Of a stretch of 64,000 nucleotides of DNA, positions 35,395-44,674 are shown one piece after another; position 1 is the first letter of the stretch; the number at the start of each line of letters is the position of its first letter. Location of the stretch: contig NZ_CP026692.1 of NCBI RefSeq assembly GCF_002949795.1, positions 4,324,545-4,388,544 of the forward strand, read 5' to 3'. Under the pieces are notes generated by a model. It was not told the DNA's origin. It did not search any database and worked only from the letters and a program-made list of their open reading frames with translations. The DNA is from Nostoc sp. 'Lobaria pulmonaria (5183) cyanobiont' (lineage in GTDB: Bacteria > Cyanobacteriota > Cyanobacteriia > Cyanobacteriales > Nostocaceae). Position numbers and translations under genes: made by a program.

Positions 35395-35468
35395 AGTTAG
35401 GAGTTAGAGGTGATGAGTTATGAGTTAAAAAAGCTACACATGTTAACTTTTAACTCCTAACTCCTAAC
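35395..35468. repeat. STRR-type inverted repeat between desA and desC
   Basis: AGTTAGGAGTTAGAGG and TTTTAACTCCTAACTCCTAA face each other with a short unrelated middle (TACACATGTTAAC). The CTCCTAA heptamer is the same as after coxC. It lies in the desA upstream region. Confidence 0.7.
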
Positions 35469-35499
35469 CGGAGCAAGGGAAACGTCTCCAGCTTTGCTC

Positions 35500-36321
35500 C
35501 TAAATAATTTTTGTTGGGGCCAACTTCACATTAGTCGCCAGACCAAGTGCTTGCAGCAATTGAACTGTCATCCAAGTGAAATCGATTTCCCACCATTCCA
35601 GCCCATGACGAGCTGAGTATTGAAAAGCATGATGGTTATTATGCCAGCCTTCGCCGAAAACTAGTACGGCTACCCACCAGCAATTAGTCGATCTATCACC
35701 AGAATCATAGCTCTGATAGCCAAATTTATGAGTAGCGCTGTTCACCAACCAAGTGCAGTGGTAAACCCAGACAATGCGAACAAAAATTCCCCAAATAACA
35801 AACGGCCAGCCACCTAGAAGCAAAAGCAATACACCTAGAGCTACCTGGATCAAAATGAAATATTTTTCTAAAAACTGATAAACTGGGTCTTCGGCAATGT
35901 CTTTGGTGAAACGAGGAACATCAGCGTGAGCGGGACAGTAGTGAATCAGCCAATCCATGTGGCTCCACCAGAAGCCTTTATTAGAATCATGGGGATCAGC
36001 GTCAGTATCAGAGTTTAAATGATGAATGCGATGTGTCCCGATCCACTCAATTGGGCCTCCTTGACAGGAGAGTGTCCCAAAGAAAACCAGGAGATACTCT
36101 AGCCACTTGGGAGTTTGAAAACTGCGGTGGGTGACAAGGCGGTGAAATCCTAGAGTCACGCCTAAACCACCAGTCACCCAGTACAGCAAGAAACCCACAC
36201 CAACTGCCGTCCAGCTAAAGTTACCAGGAAGAAAGGCAAACAAAGCGCCGATGTGCAGTCCAATGAAAAATAGGGTATTAACCCAGTTGATTTGAGGTTT
36301 AGTTAAGGTAGCAATTGTCAT
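35500..36321 (-). CDS. desC: Acyl-lipid delta-9 desaturase
   Basis: 273 residues, the normal length. Histidine boxes HRLVTHRSF, HRIHHLNSDTD and HNNHHAFQ. It introduces the first double bond at carbon 9 of stearoyl lipids, before DesA and DesB act. Hydrophobic helices lie at about 17-50 and 150-190. First gene of the des series on this strand. It is divergent from the PLP-dependent gene at 36407. Confidence 0.94.
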   Translation of the reverse strand: MTIATLTKPQINWVNTLFFIGLHIGALFAFLPGNFSWTAVGVGFLLYWVTGGLGVTLGFHRLVTHRSFQTPKWLEYLLVFFGTLSCQGGPIEWIGTHRIHHLNSDTDADPHDSNKGFWWSHMDWLIHYCPAHADVPRFTKDIAEDPVYQFLEKYFILIQVALGVLLLLLGGWPFVIWGIFVRIVWVYHCTWLVNSATHKFGYQSYDSGDRSTNCWWVAVLVFGEGWHNNHHAFQYSARHGLEWWEIDFTWMTVQLLQALGLATNVKLAPTKII

Positions 36322-36406
36322 GCAGTAACCTGAATTTGATTTTTCCAGCCTAGTCTGCGCGATCTGAAAATCCGCATATCTATAATTTTTTTTGAAAGAG
36401 GAACTG

Positions 36407-37639
36407 ATGAACAGCTTGGAACAGCTGCGGCAAGCAGAACAGGCACTATTAGAAATTTTTTCTGGTATTGACGCTCAGGTCAAGCATAATCTAAAACGAG
36501 TGCTGGATGCCTTTCGTAATCACCGTGTAGGGGCACACCACTTCGCTGGTGTAAGTGGCTATGGTCACGATGATTTAGGACGAGAAACTTTAGATAAAGT
36601 TTTTGCCGAAGTTATGGGTGCGGAGGCGGCGGCGGTGCGAGTGCAGTTCGTTTCGGGAACTCATGCGATCGCCTGTGCTTTATTTGGTGTGCTTCGTCCT
36701 GAAGATGAAATGTTAGCAGTGGTCGGTTCTCCCTACGATACGCTTGAAGAAGTCATTGGTTTACGGGGTCAGGGTCAAGGCTCCCTTATTGAGTTTGGCA
36801 TAAATTACCGCCAATTAGAGCTAACCCCAGAAGGAACTATAGATTGGCAAGCTTTAACTACTACTGTGGCTGAAAACACTCGTTTAGTCTTAATTCAGCG
36901 TTCTTGTGGCTATTCTTGGCGTCCTAGTTTGTCAATTGCCGATATTGAAAAAATCGTCCACTTAGTTAAACAGCAAAACCCAAACACCGTTTGCTTTGTA
37001 GATAACTGCTACGGCGAATTTATTGAAACCAGGGAACCTACAGCCGTAGGTGCTGATTTAATCGCTGGGTCATTGATTAAAAATCCTGGTGGCACTATTG
37101 TCAGCGCTGGGGGTTATGTCGCTGGTCGCGCCGACTTAGTGGAAGCAGCCGCCTGTCGCCTTACTGCTCCTGGTATTGGTAGTTATGGTGGTGCTACCTT
37201 TGACCAAAATCGCCTGCTGTTCCAAGGTTTGTTTCTAGCGCCGCAAATGGTAGGAGAGGCGATCAAAGGGACTTATCTTAGTGGTTATGTATTTGATAAA
37301 CTCGGTTATCCAGTGAATCCTGCACCCCTGGCTCCCCGTGGGGATGTAATTCAAGCAATTAAACTCGGTTCTGCCGAAAAGCTAATTGCTTTCTGTAAAG
37401 CCATACAACAGCATTCTCCGATCGGTTCCTATCTTGACCCTGTTCCAGATGAAATGCCGGGGTATGAGAGCCAGGTAGTCATGGCTGGGGGGACATTTAT
37501 TGAAGGGAGTACTTTGGAATTATCAGCGGATGGGCCAATGCGTGAGCCGTATGTCGTTTATTGCCAGGGGGGGACTCATTGGACTCATGTGGCGATCGCA
37601 CTGGAGGCTGCGATCGATGCAGTTGGCAGTAATGCATAG
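36407..37639 (+). CDS. Methionine gamma-lyase family PLP enzyme
   Basis: 410 residues, fold-type I PLP enzyme of the Met_gamma_lyase (PF06838-type) family found in cyanobacteria and Firmicutes. Visible features: VSGYGHDDLGRETLDKVFA, VQFVSGTHAIACALFGVL, the Asp in VCFVDNCYGEF and the PLP Lys in AGSLIKNPGGTIV. The true substrate is uncertain despite the family name. Start: ATG at 36407 after AGAGGA; an in-frame TTG lies upstream at 36392. Confidence 0.85.
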   Translation: MNSLEQLRQAEQALLEIFSGIDAQVKHNLKRVLDAFRNHRVGAHHFAGVSGYGHDDLGRETLDKVFAEVMGAEAAAVRVQFVSGTHAIACALFGVLRPEDEMLAVVGSPYDTLEEVIGLRGQGQGSLIEFGINYRQLELTPEGTIDWQALTTTVAENTRLVLIQRSCGYSWRPSLSIADIEKIVHLVKQQNPNTVCFVDNCYGEFIETREPTAVGADLIAGSLIKNPGGTIVSAGGYVAGRADLVEAAACRLTAPGIGSYGGATFDQNRLLFQGLFLAPQMVGEAIKGTYLSGYVFDKLGYPVNPAPLAPRGDVIQAIKLGSAEKLIAFCKAIQQHSPIGSYLDPVPDEMPGYESQVVMAGGTFIEGSTLELSADGPMREPYVVYCQGGTHWTHVAIALEAAIDAVGSNA

Positions 37640-37718
37640 CACATATTCTTTTAGGATATAGTGGCCAAACTGGATTGAAGCAATCCTATAAAAGACAGCA
37701 CAAAAGGCTGAAGCGAAT

Positions 37719-37910
37719 ATGGTAGCGATGGAAGCGGATAGATGCGCGATTGCCCAACTACGCTCAACTGTAAATTCCTTGTTGCAGGTACGTAACTTTG
37801 CAGCGATTGTCACTGAACTTAAAGAAATCAGATCGGAAATTAGAGGCTTGAGAACCGAAAGTCAACACATTTTAGAACATTTGTTCGGTAGACAGGAGAA
37901 CGGCAAGTAA
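37719..37910 (+). CDS. Small helical protein coupled to a hydrolase gene
   Basis: 63 residues, helical and probably coiled coil (IVTELKEIRSEIRGLRTES). Its TAA stop overlaps the ATG of the downstream hydrolase by one base (TAATG at 37908-37912), indicating translational coupling and supporting reality of this small gene. No family recognised. Start could be 37719 or the ATG at 37728. Confidence 0.65.
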   Translation: MVAMEADRCAIAQLRSTVNSLLQVRNFAAIVTELKEIRSEIRGLRTESQHILEHLFGRQENGK

Positions 37911-38758
37911 TGAGCGATCGCCACACCACAACTGCTGCACGTCTCAATGTTTACATCCAAGGTCAAGGATTTCCAATTTTGGGTTTACATGGTCATCCTG
38001 GTACTGGTCGTAGTCTTTCTGTCTTTACCAATCATTTATCAAAACGCTACAAAACTTTTGCCCCCGATTTACGCGGATACGGTAAAAGTCGCTACAACGG
38101 CAATTTTGACATGAATGACCATTTGACTGATTTAGAAGCGCTGCTAGACCGTTTAAAAATTGAAAAATGCCTACTATTGGGATGGTCACTTGGAGGCATT
38201 TTAGCAATGGAGATGGCATTACGTTTGCCAGAGCGCATTACTGGGCTGATTTTGGTGGCAACAGCCGCAAAACCCCGTGGCAGTCATCCTCCTATCACTT
38301 GGCAAGATAATTTATATACTGGCGTTGCTGCCCTATTGAACTATATAAAACCGAGTTGGCAATGGAATATTGAAACTTTTGGTAAGCGATCGCTTTTGGG
38401 CTACCTAATCCAACAACATACATCTATTACTTACAATTACATCGCCAAGGAAGCAGTACCAGCTTATTTGCAAACCTCTCCTGCTGCTACTCGCGCTCTT
38501 TATAGTGCAATTCAATCAGGATACAATCGGCTTCTAGATTTGCAACAAATACAATGTCCTAGTTTAGTACTTGCTGGCGAACAAGACCGCCACATCACAT
38601 CTGATTCCAGCTTAGAAACTGCTCGACATCTCCCAAATTCTCAGTGGCAGTGCTATCGCAACACTGCCCATCTTTTCCCGTGGGAAGTTCCCCAGTTGGT
38701 GCTGAATGATATTGACAATTGGCTCGAAGTTCATCCGCAAGTAATTGGTAGTCAATAG
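37910..38758 (+). CDS. Alpha/beta-fold hydrolase
   Basis: 282 residues. Oxyanion region LHGHPGTGRS, nucleophile elbow GWSLGG, catalytic Asp in LAGEQDRHI and His in NTAHLFPWE complete the triad, and DLRGYGKSRYNG is typical of the epoxide hydrolase/haloperoxidase-like branch. No signal peptide, so cytoplasmic. Substrate unknown. It overlaps the preceding small gene by one base. Confidence 0.87.
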   Translation: MSDRHTTTAARLNVYIQGQGFPILGLHGHPGTGRSLSVFTNHLSKRYKTFAPDLRGYGKSRYNGNFDMNDHLTDLEALLDRLKIEKCLLLGWSLGGILAMEMALRLPERITGLILVATAAKPRGSHPPITWQDNLYTGVAALLNYIKPSWQWNIETFGKRSLLGYLIQQHTSITYNYIAKEAVPAYLQTSPAATRALYSAIQSGYNRLLDLQQIQCPSLVLAGEQDRHITSDSSLETARHLPNSQWQCYRNTAHLFPWEVPQLVLNDIDNWLEVHPQVIGSQ

Positions 38759-38930
38759 TCTAAATATTTAATATTTAAAAAAATTTTGACTATTGACGAA
38801 GAAATGGAGACGGAAAATGTGGTGACGCAATGAGTGAAAAAGACGCAATAACCCCCAATAAAAGGATTTCCTGTGTCTTCATGTCTTTACATCCTCGCAT
38901 CAGAGCATCTTTTTCATTCTCTGGCCTAAC

Positions 38931-39233
38931 TTAAATTTGACCGCCAAAGGCAGGCTGTACTTTGCGGTCAAATCTTTCCCCCAAGTCGTCAGCAATTGTT
39001 AAAGTATTAGGTTTGCAGCGCTTGACATTCACAATAATTCCCTGCGCTCCTTCGAGTTCCAAATCTTCTATGTATCCTTTGCTTGCTAATGTTGCATCAG
39101 AAGAACTTAGAAATGGCCCGAAGTAATACGTGCAACGAGGATTTTGCGTCACAATCTCTACCCACCAAGCCAAGCCGAGGTAGTCGAATGTGTTAATTAA
39201 CACTTCCTTGAGGTTATGCCAAATGGTTTTCAT
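38931..39233 (-). CDS. DUF1816 domain protein
   Basis: 100 residues of the cyanobacterial DUF1816 family (MKTIWHNLKEVLINTFDYLG, WWVEIVTQNPRCTYYFGPF, then GYIEDLELEGAQGIIV). The middle resembles the small CpcD-type linker fold, so a phycobilisome or pigment-protein link has been suggested by analogy; no direct evidence is visible here. Expected to be cytoplasmic. Single gene with no obvious operon partner. Confidence 0.8.
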   Translation of the reverse strand: MKTIWHNLKEVLINTFDYLGLAWWVEIVTQNPRCTYYFGPFLSSSDATLASKGYIEDLELEGAQGIIVNVKRCKPNTLTIADDLGERFDRKVQPAFGGQI

Positions 39234-39313
39234 GGTTTTCGCCGATTTATAAACGTCTATAGGGTGTTAAACGATATGCTGCCTGATTATCTGTTACATT
39301 TCTTTATACTCTG

Positions 39314-40450
39314 TTACTGATATTTTTTCAAAGAGATTTTTTGTAATTTATCTAAGTGCAGCGTATTTAGCGATCGCTGGCGATAAATCTCATAAAGCGC
39401 CATACCCGCTGCTACAGAAGCATTCAGGCTGGGAGTCTTACCTTGTAGAGGAATCGATACTAAAAAATCACAGGAACGTTGAGTTAACATACTCAGACCT
39501 TCACCTTCTGAGCCGATTACCAAAACGATTGGGCCGGTAAAATTGACTGTATGCAAAGGTTCGCTGCCACTTGCAGCAGTACCGTAAATCCAAAAGCCAG
39601 CTTCCTTTAATTCTTCTAAGGAACGGCTGAGGTTGACAACTCTAGCTACAGCAAAATTTTCTAAAGCCCCTGCTGCGACTTTCATAACAGTGGAAGTGAT
39701 CCCAGATGCCCTTCTTTGAGGAATTACCAATCCTTGAGCGCCTATTGCTTCGGCAGTGCGGATAATTGCTCCCAAGTTGTGGGGATCGGTAAGTCCGTCA
39801 GCCACAACAATTACAGCATCGGTTACAGATTTGCACTGCTCAATTAGATCGGGCAATTCGATGTAAGCGTAGGGAGCAATTTGTGCTGCCACTCCTTGGT
39901 GATTAGCCCCATTAGTCAGATGGTCTAAACGCTTGGGTTCAACCTCATCAATAACTGTGCCATTTTCCTTTGCTTGCAAGAGAAAATGGTGAAAGCTGGG
40001 ATCGTACCGCAGACGGGTAGTAATCCAGAGACGGTTGAGATTGCGCTGATTTTGCAATGCACTCAATACTGGATGACGACCGTAGATGAGATCGTTATCT
40101 TCTTCTGTCAGTTGTGTAGATACAGACGGCTGGGAGAAGTTGCTATTTCGTTGTCGGGAGTTGCTATAACTGGGGTTGCTATCTATTTTCCGGGGATTGC
40201 GATTCGGATTAACAACAGAGATGGTGTTGCCATCTACTTTTTTGGGATTGTGATTCGGATTCGCAACAGAGATGGGGTTGCTATCTACTTTCCTGGGATT
40301 GCGAGTTGGATTTGCAACAGAGATAGGGTTGCTATCTACTTTTCTGGGATTGCGAGTCGGATTAGTAACAACACGCTTACCTTTAATTTTTACGGGTTGT
40401 CCCCGATTTGGTTCGCTAGAAGTCTTGACTTTTCTGGGTTTATCCTGCAT
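39314..40450 (-). CDS. rlmB: 23S rRNA 2'-O-ribose methyltransferase RlmB (SpoU family)
   Basis: 378 residues. The C-terminal about 265 residues form the SpoU methyltransferase: substrate-binding domain starting [14 protein letters not shown], then the knot motifs [28 protein letters not shown] and [20 protein letters not shown]. The family methylates G2251 of 23S rRNA. The first 110 residues are an extra, basic and low-complexity extension containing four 17-residue repeats ([17 protein letters not shown] type), probably disordered RNA-binding sequence. Confidence 0.92.
   Translation of the reverse strand: MQDKPRKVKTSSEPNRGQPVKIKGKRVVTNPTRNPRKVDSNPISVANPTRNPRKVDSNPISVANPNHNPKKVDGNTISVVNPNRNPRKIDSNPSYSNSRQRNSNFSQPSVSTQLTEEDNDLIYGRHPVLSALQNQRNLNRLWITTRLRYDPSFHHFLLQAKENGTVIDEVEPKRLDHLTNGANHQGVAAQIAPYAYIELPDLIEQCKSVTDAVIVVADGLTDPHNLGAIIRTAEAIGAQGLVIPQRRASGITSTVMKVAAGALENFAVARVVNLSRSLEELKEAGFWIYGTAASGSEPLHTVNFTGPIVLVIGSEGEGLSMLTQRSCDFLVSIPLQGKTPSLNASVAAGMALYEIYRQRSLNTLHLDKLQKISLKKYQ
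40160..40363 (-). repeat. 51-bp coding repeats in the rlmB 5' region
   Basis: Four units of 17 codons (consensus [17 protein letters not shown]) run from residue 30 to 97. Units 1 and 2 are almost identical, while 3 and 4 have diverged. Since the unit is a multiple of three, copy changes keep the frame. Confidence 0.85.
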
Positions 40451-40542
40451 TTGAGTTATGGATATAGCGTATGGTTGATCGTTCCGATTACCTCAATTTT
40501 TTGAATTTAATCTAGTGTTGTGGCTACTGCGAAATTGAGTTT

Positions 40543-41070
40543 TCACTCTTTTTCTAGATGAAGTATTTGCAACAGTTCGGTTAGACGTTGGTAATCGGTG
40601 ATATATAAGTAGCCTATTAAAGTTTCTAGACTAGTTGCCTGTTGATAAATTTCGGGATTAAGTCGCTTAGGGCGTCCTGTTGCGGCGTTTCTACCCCGTC
40701 GGACAATTTCTAATTCGGTATCCCTGAGATGAGGAATTAGCGATCGCAAATGTAGCGCTTGTGTTTCTGCTCTGACCTGCTCCACTACCAGACGATGGTA
40801 AATTCCTGACCGCTGCAACGGCAGCAGATAGAACATTCTAACATACAACTCATAAATTGCATCCCCCAAATATGCTAAAGCACTAGGAGAAATTTGTTGC
40901 ACTTGTGAGAGGGAAATCTGTTGGAATGGCCCTGTGGTTGCCAAGAGTGCTTGAGTCCAAGATAAACTCTGTTTGGGAGTTTCATCTTGTCCATCTAATA
41001 GCTCTTCCTCCTGTGACTTCACAAATAAATCATTCCTTGACGGGCTACATTTGGCAAGCATTCTTCGCAA
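40543..41070 (-). CDS. mrnC: Mini-ribonuclease III
   Basis: About 175 residues with an RNase III catalytic domain but no dsRNA-binding domain. The signature is SALAYLGDAIYELYVRMF, with RRGRNAATGRPKRL and the second acidic residue in SLETLIGYLYI. In Bacillus Mini-III matures 23S rRNA; cyanobacterial forms act in rRNA or intron processing. It lies just upstream (same strand, 92 bp) of rlmB, so both may form an rRNA-maturation unit. The first 45 residues vary between species and the start is uncertain. Confidence 0.9.
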   Translation of the reverse strand: MRRMLAKCSPSRNDLFVKSQEEELLDGQDETPKQSLSWTQALLATTGPFQQISLSQVQQISPSALAYLGDAIYELYVRMFYLLPLQRSGIYHRLVVEQVRAETQALHLRSLIPHLRDTELEIVRRGRNAATGRPKRLNPEIYQQATSLETLIGYLYITDYQRLTELLQILHLEKE

Positions 41071-41600
41071 AGACTGATTTTTCTGAAGTATGCCATGATA
41101 GTATACTTAGCAGAATCAATACTATCAAAATTACTTCCTAATTTCATCTTTTTGATTAATAGTTGGCATTTTAAATCACCCTGATGTCAACATCTATAAA
41201 CCAAATTTCGCCTATTTCTTGTGGTCTGTGCCTAAGAGCGGGTAAAATTTTAGCATCAAATTCACCCTTTTACTTAGTAGCATTGCCATGCTTACTGAGT
41301 AAACGACAACTTTTAACTATACAGCATCGAGTCAAGTCTATTTATAAACAAATCTGCTGGCTTTGTATTTCTTACAAATATCTCAGACTTGATTATTTAT
41401 CCAATATTCTAGCTAACGCTTACACACCCAATTTTGGCTGTGTATATCTTTAGTTATTACTCAACTTTAAACATAATAGCTTAACTGGCTTTATGCCTCT
41501 CCCACAAGGAGAGAGGTTTTCTGCCAGAAGTTTTAAAAATTAAGCTATCCGATATTGAATCTGGATAGCTAAATTTAACTCTCAGGTCGAGCAATCAAGA
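41071..41600. other. Intergenic region, no gene seen
   Basis: 530 bp between mrnC and the STAS gene. An 89-codon plus-strand frame at 41184-41453 (MSTSINQISPISCGLCLRAG) has no family features and is rated spurious. A small hairpin with arms CTCTCC (41497-41502) and GGAGAG (41508-41513) lies near the STAS 3' end, in the antisense sense of a terminator. Confidence 0.45.
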
Positions 41601-41963
41601 CTACTTGACGTTTTCTAGAGCGTCTTCAACTGATTTTTGCAGGGAGAGAAACTTCTCTAGGCGAACAAGCTTGACCGTTTGAGTTACGCGGGCATTTGTA
41701 ACAATTTGCAAAGTGCCATCGGCAGTTTGAGCCTGCTTGGCTAGCTGCACCAGAGCACCCAAGCCAGAGCTATCAACAAAGTCAATTTGTGAGAGATCCA
41801 AAATAATGTGCTTAGGACCCTCGTCTATCTTGCTGCCAAGTGTCTTGCGAAATGTCGGCTCAGAAAAAGCATCTAACAAACCTGTGAGGCGGAATAGCTG
41901 ACAGTTATCCCGGACTTCACGAGTGCCCCTCAGGCTAACGGTTAGATTCAGTGGCTCAGCAAT
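41601..41963 (-). CDS. STAS-domain anti-sigma factor antagonist, probable AUU start
   Basis: STAS protein of the SpoIIAA/RsbV type; the conserved phosphorylatable Ser lies in IDFVDSSGLGALVQ. It would bind or release an anti-sigma kinase such as an RsbW-like protein. From the in-frame TTG at 41879 the product would be 92 aa and lack the first beta strand, but the frame continues upstream with STAS-like sequence (REVRDNCQLFRLTGLLDAF). Between the upstream in-frame stop and that segment there is no ATG, GTG or TTG. AGGAGG (41969-41974) lies 5 nt before an ATT codon at 41963-41961, giving 120 aa. Confidence 0.82.
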   Translation of the reverse strand: MAEPLNLTVSLRGTREVRDNCQLFRLTGLLDAFSEPTFRKTLGSKIDEGPKHIILDLSQIDFVDSSGLGALVQLAKQAQTADGTLQIVTNARVTQTVKLVRLEKFLSLQKSVEDALENVK

Positions 41964-42227
41964 AATTCCCTCCTCATGAGTTAAAGTGAACGCTCAAGTA
42001 TAGATGGTTTTTGAGCAAATTGTCTACAATCTGTTGGAATAGGGGATTGGCTACTGGATAATAGTCATTGGAAAACTTTTCCCAGTCCCTAGTCCCCGAT
42101 CCCCCATTTGCATTTTGCTATTTTTATTTAATCTCAGATGCGGCAACTTGACTCTTGCTTTTTGCTCCAATTCCAAATTAAAAATGCATAGTTCAAAAAG
42201 AAATCTTTCATTTTGAATTTTTTATTT

Positions 42228-43394
42228 TTAATTTGGAATTCCCTGGAGGGGTTGACGTGCTGTTCGCATGGCTTGAACAAATTGCTTAAACAAGTAATCA
42301 GCATCGTGAGGGCCAGGACTAGCTTCTGGGTGATACTGTACGGAGAACACAGGTAGAGATTTGTGACGTACCCCGGCAATGGTGCGATCGTTTAAGTTTA
42401 GGTGGCTGATTTCTACAACTGCTGTCGGTAAAGAATCTGGGTCAATAGCAAAACTATGATTTTGGCTGGTGATTTCTACCCGTTGTTGTAAGCCGGCAGG
42501 CTGATTCAAACCGCGATGACCAAATTTGAGTTTATAGGTTTCTGCCCCTAGTGCATGACCTAAAATTTGGTGTCCCATACAAATACCAAAGATGGGTTTT
42601 TCACTTAACAGGAGTGCTTTGGCAGTTGCAATCCCTTCGGTGACGGTAGCAGGGTCGCCAGGCCCATTAGAAAGAAACACACCATCTGGATTGTATTTGA
42701 GAATTTCCTCTGGTGGTGTATCAGCGGGTACAACAATTACCCGGCAACCATAACTTACTAAGCGACGTAAGATATTACGTTTAACGCCAAAGTCAAGGGC
42801 AACAACGGTAAAGGCTTCCTCAAGATTTTCTCTAGCCTCAGAGTTAAATTCCCAAGCTGGAATTGTGGGATCAGACCATTCATAAGCCGTTGAGGTGGTA
42901 ACTTCACGAACCAGATTCAATCCTGCCATGTTCGGGGCTGCCTGTACCTGTTCTAACAACTCCCCTTCATCGAGAATGGTTGTAGAAATGCCACCGTTCA
43001 TCGCTCCGAACATCCGAATTTTGCGGGTGAGGGCACGGGTATCAATGCCGTAGATCCCTGGTATTTGGTTTTGTTTGAAGTAGTCAGGTAAAGATTGTGT
43101 CGATCGCCAGTTACTTGGATGGTGACAAATATTGCGAGCGATCGCACCCCGGACTTGGGGCCCATCTGATTCTTCATCTTCGGGATTGACGCCAGTATTC
43201 CCCAATTCAGGATAGGTAAAAATCACAATCTGACCGCGGTAACTAGGATCGGTCAGGACTTCTTGATAGCCGGTCATGCCAGTGTTGAACACCACTTCTC
43301 CGATCGCGGTACCCGTCGCACCAAAAGACCAACCGCGATAAGTGGTTCCATCTGCTAGGACAAGTAAAGCTGGTATTGAGTCAGTCAGGGGCAT
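42228..43394 (-). CDS. carA: Carbamoyl-phosphate synthase small subunit
   Basis: 388 residues. The glutaminase half of carbamoyl-phosphate synthase, which supplies ammonia to CarB for arginine and pyrimidine synthesis. The N-terminal domain is [18 protein letters not shown]...[14 protein letters not shown]. The class I amidotransferase domain has the nucleophile in [15 protein letters not shown] and His/Glu in [13 protein letters not shown]. Start: ATG at 43394 matches the family; the frame remains open to 43427 through a heptamer array. No clear Shine-Dalgarno sequence. carB is not in the window. Confidence 0.96.
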   Translation of the reverse strand: MPLTDSIPALLVLADGTTYRGWSFGATGTAIGEVVFNTGMTGYQEVLTDPSYRGQIVIFTYPELGNTGVNPEDEESDGPQVRGAIARNICHHPSNWRSTQSLPDYFKQNQIPGIYGIDTRALTRKIRMFGAMNGGISTTILDEGELLEQVQAAPNMAGLNLVREVTTSTAYEWSDPTIPAWEFNSEARENLEEAFTVVALDFGVKRNILRRLVSYGCRVIVVPADTPPEEILKYNPDGVFLSNGPGDPATVTEGIATAKALLLSEKPIFGICMGHQILGHALGAETYKLKFGHRGLNQPAGLQQRVEITSQNHSFAIDPDSLPTAVVEISHLNLNDRTIAGVRHKSLPVFSVQYHPEASPGPHDADYLFKQFVQAMRTARQPLQGIPN

Positions 43395-43397
43395 AGG

Positions 43398-43475
43398 TGA
43401 TAGGATTGGGGATTGGGCATGGGGCATGGGGCACTTGTACTGAGCGAAGTCGAAGTTTTGGGCATTGGGAAAACT
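43398..43475. repeat. STRR array with embedded repeat upstream of carA
   Basis: GGGGATT/GGGCATG-type heptamers run from about 43405 to 43431. They are followed by CTTGTACTGAGCGAAGTCGA (43433-43452), the inverse of the interrupter in the array at 31391-31414, and then more heptamers. It directly abuts the carA start. Confidence 0.8.
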
Positions 43476-43633
43476 CTTATCGCCTATTCCCTATTCCCCA
43501 TTGCTTAATACTGCGATTGTTAATTATCCCATGAGTTGAGCAATTGGGAGTTTTTAAGATAGTTAATTAAAATTAAAAGGGAATTAAAGTAGCGGGAGTG
43601 GATTTGACAAAGCTTGGGCAGTTAAAATTAATT

Positions 43634-44674
43634 ATGCTTCAGTCTTTTTTATCCCGTGCAACCCTAATTTTTGTATCAAGCACTCTAGCGGTTTTGTGCG
43701 TTGCCTGTAGTGAAGACAAACTGAACACCGCTACTGGTGGCGATGAGCAACCTACGCCAATTGGGGATCTAGCACCAGTCAAGCCTAGCGTTGAATCAGT
43801 AAGACCAGCAGCTACCCCAGAAGCGCAGCCGCTAGATCCGTTTGAAACTGAACCAAGTCTTTTTGAGATCGGACGAGACAAAGCTGTTGGCGCTTGGAGT
43901 ATCAGCCAATCGGCTCAATCCCCAGATGATTGGAAATTGGTGGCGAGTCAGTACCAAGATGCGATCGCCCTGATGCAAAGAGTACGGCGACAAAGCCCAG
44001 AATTTGCGATCGCTCAAACCAAAATCACGGAATATCGCCGCCAAGTTAGATATGCCCAACAGCTAGCTAATCCTCGCCCTATTGCTGTTAGAGTACCTCA
44101 TAAAATAGTAGTTGTTGCTCCCCACAGAGAAACTATACCAAAGTTCACCTTACCTCCACGAGAAACAAAACCGTTATCACCAGAGCCAAGTTTGCCCTCA
44201 TCAGCAGTGGTGATTCCCGATGAAGCAGTATTTGCAGCCCCGATAAAAAGGCGAATTGGTGGTACGCCGATTGTGGAAGTTACCTTCAATGGCCAGCAAC
44301 AATTTGAGATGATTGTGGATACGGGAGCAAGTGGTACTGTAATTACCCAACAGATGGCTAATGCTTTGGGAATCGTCACAGTGGGAAAAGCTAAGGCAAA
44401 CACCGCAAGTTCTAGAGCTGTAGAATTTCCTGTGGGCTATGTTAATTCGATGGCAGTTGGCGGGGTAATAGTGAAAAAAATACCAGTAGCGATCGCAGGT
44501 GCGGAATTAGAAACTGGACTTCTAGGACATGACTTTTTTGGCAACTACGATGTCACCATTAAGCGTAATGTCATAGAATTTCGCCCGCAATTGCGATCGC
44601 AAATCAATTCCCCAGAAACTCAACTAACTGCTCCAACTTCGTCCAAGCTGCCCCACTTTGTAGGATATCCTTAG
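43634..44674 (+). CDS. Retropepsin-like aspartic protease, exported
   Basis: 346 residues. The N-terminal 25 residues are a signal sequence with possible lipobox ([14 protein letters not shown]). A Pro-rich linker and a helical segment follow (about 80-160). The C-terminal 120 residues form a single retropepsin-like domain with the catalytic [17 protein letters not shown] and a matching [13 protein letters not shown] loop. As a one-domain enzyme it should work as a dimer. Function unknown. Its last 71 bp overlap the 3' end of trpD on the other strand. ATG 43634 is preferred over an in-frame GTG at 43598. Confidence 0.82.
   Translation: MLQSFLSRATLIFVSSTLAVLCVACSEDKLNTATGGDEQPTPIGDLAPVKPSVESVRPAATPEAQPLDPFETEPSLFEIGRDKAVGAWSISQSAQSPDDWKLVASQYQDAIALMQRVRRQSPEFAIAQTKITEYRRQVRYAQQLANPRPIAVRVPHKIVVVAPHRETIPKFTLPPRETKPLSPEPSLPSSAVVIPDEAVFAAPIKRRIGGTPIVEVTFNGQQQFEMIVDTGASGTVITQQMANALGIVTVGKAKANTASSRAVEFPVGYVNSMAVGGVIVKKIPVAIAGAELETGLLGHDFFGNYDVTIKRNVIEFRPQLRSQINSPETQLTAPTSSKLPHFVGYP

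Noticed and set aside
41184-41453. 89-residue plus-strand frame between mrnC and the STAS gene.
   Set aside because: No Shine-Dalgarno sequence, no domain features, and composition unlike neighbouring genes.
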